IMG/VR virus record: IMGVR_UViG_3300043429_000255
Coordinates: 1 to 64,000 of that record
Source of the DNA: a virus
Strand: one strand, 5' to 3'
Length of the DNA stretch: 64,000 nucleotides
Shown here: piece after piece, positions 63,607 through 64,000 of the stretch
Layout: the number at the start of each line of letters is the position of its first letter
How positions within the stretch are numbered: the first letter of the stretch is position 1
Notes under the pieces: model-generated
Databases searched by the model: none
Told to the model about the DNA's origin: nothing
What the model saw: the letters and a program-made list of their open reading frames with translations, nothing else
Made by a program: the position numbers and the translations under genes

Positions 63607-63816
63607 ATGTCAGAAAATTCGGGGGATGTCAAGTTTTTTGATCTATTTGATCCAAATCAACCTAGGTCAGATAAAGAACTAATAGAGTCAAGATTAGATA
63701 TATGTAGACAATGTCCTTGGCTCGATAAGAGATTGGTTAAATGTCGTAAATGTGGATGTTTTATGAAGCTTAAGAGTACGCTCAAACAAGCTTCTTGTCC
63801 TATAGGTAAATGGTAG
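63607..63816 (+). CDS. small zinc-ribbon phage protein
   Basis: The 69-residue protein has C-x2-C (ICRQC), C-x2-C-x-C (CRKCGC) and a final ASCPIGKW, the pattern of a small conserved protein common in large tailed phages, including T4-like cyanophages. The cysteines likely hold zinc. Function is not known. It is a single plus-strand gene with a promoter before and a terminator after. Confidence 0.75.
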   Translation: MSENSGDVKFFDLFDPNQPRSDKELIESRLDICRQCPWLDKRLVKCRKCGCFMKLKSTLKQASCPIGKW

Positions 63817-63830
63817 ATTGCTCTTCGAGC

Positions 63831-63850
63831 AAAGCCTACGGCTTTTATAT
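63831..63850 (+). terminator. terminator after the zinc-ribbon gene
   Basis: AAAGCC/GGCTTT stem with loop TAC, followed by TTATAT; a second small hairpin GCTC/GAGC lies just before. The tail is modest. Confidence 0.6.
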
Positions 63851-63872
63851 ACCGTCCGAACTTTAGAAAACA

Positions 63873-63881
63873 TGATATTAT
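63873..63881 (+). promoter_or_regulatory. extended -10 promoter TGaTATTAT
   Basis: On the plus strand, 28 bases before the ATG at 63909; AAGGAG lies in the leader. Confidence 0.55.
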
Positions 63882-63908
63882 ATATAAATCACTACAAAAG
63901 GAGACAGA

Positions 63909-64000
63909 ATGCGTGATGAAGTTATAGAATTAATGACTAATGTTATTAATAAAATGAATCGTGAGATGGCTATGCAGCATAATCTACCAGAAGATGTTCT
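63909..64000 (+). CDS. partial hypothetical protein, cut by the window edge
   Basis: The frame MRDEVIELMTNVINKMNREM... starts five bases after AAGGAG and stays open to the end of the window (30 codons). It looks helical, with many Met. No family can be named from this piece. Confidence 0.65.
   Translation, partial: MRDEVIELMTNVINKMNREMAMQHNLPEDV

Overview
This window is a large part of an AT-rich tailed-phage genome (siphovirus type). It contains terminase, portal, protease-scaffold, HK97-type capsid, tail tube, a 2,041-residue tape measure, tail-tip proteins, many fibre genes, a lysis cassette and a nearly complete replication and recombination set. Nearly every gene lies on the minus strand, so transcription runs from high to low coordinates. 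The exceptions are a lysis cassette at about 56.5-57.7 kb and two genes at the right end. The host is probably an actinobacterium: ribonucleotide reductase is class Ib (NrdI/E/F), many promoters are extended -10 boxes set to give leaderless mRNAs, and two encoded exported proteins look like Gram-positive surface proteins. A freshwater low-GC actinobacterium is a guess from style and base composition, not something the sequence proves. No integrase, tRNA, rRNA, CRISPR array or insertion sequence was seen.

Layout in transcription order, right to left. The right end (62.4-64 kb) has a methyltransferase, a membrane/coiled-coil protein, two plus-strand genes and an AT-rich intergenic region with tandem DnaA boxes. 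From 62.2 to 43.9 kb lie mostly small fibre and appendage genes (collagen-like, BppU-like, PASTA, FN3 and LamG proteins). This stretch holds the NlpC/P60 lysin and holin candidate and a block of four 2OG-Fe(II)-oxygenase-like genes. From 43.9 to 20.5 kb is the virion core: portal, protease-scaffold, capsid, head-tail joining proteins, tail tube, two chaperones, tape measure, tail tip. From 20.4 to 7.6 kb come a helix-turn-helix protein, helicase, primase, gp32-like SSB, DNA polymerase III alpha, RecA, nucleases and three more oxygenases. From 7.6 to 5.3 kb is the terminase, placed after replication and far from the portal. From 5.3 kb to the left edge are two exported proteins flanking nrdI-nrdE-nrdF.

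Expression is organised in blocks of overlapping genes (TAATG or ATGA junctions). At several block edges a hairpin terminator is followed at once by a new promoter, notably after the capsid and tail-tube genes. At least eleven genes have a -10 hexamer ending 6-7 bases before the start codon, so the mRNA should begin at or next to the start codon. The most unusual items are this leaderless promoter family, two widely separated pairs of DnaA boxes with the same 12-bp pitch, a Phe-rich FGFSPFG tail shared by two unrelated appendage proteins, seven oxygenase-like genes, two separately encoded tail chaperones in place of the usual frameshift, and an apparent ATT start codon. No gene stretch longer than 300 bases is empty; the largest gap is 62,189-62,432.
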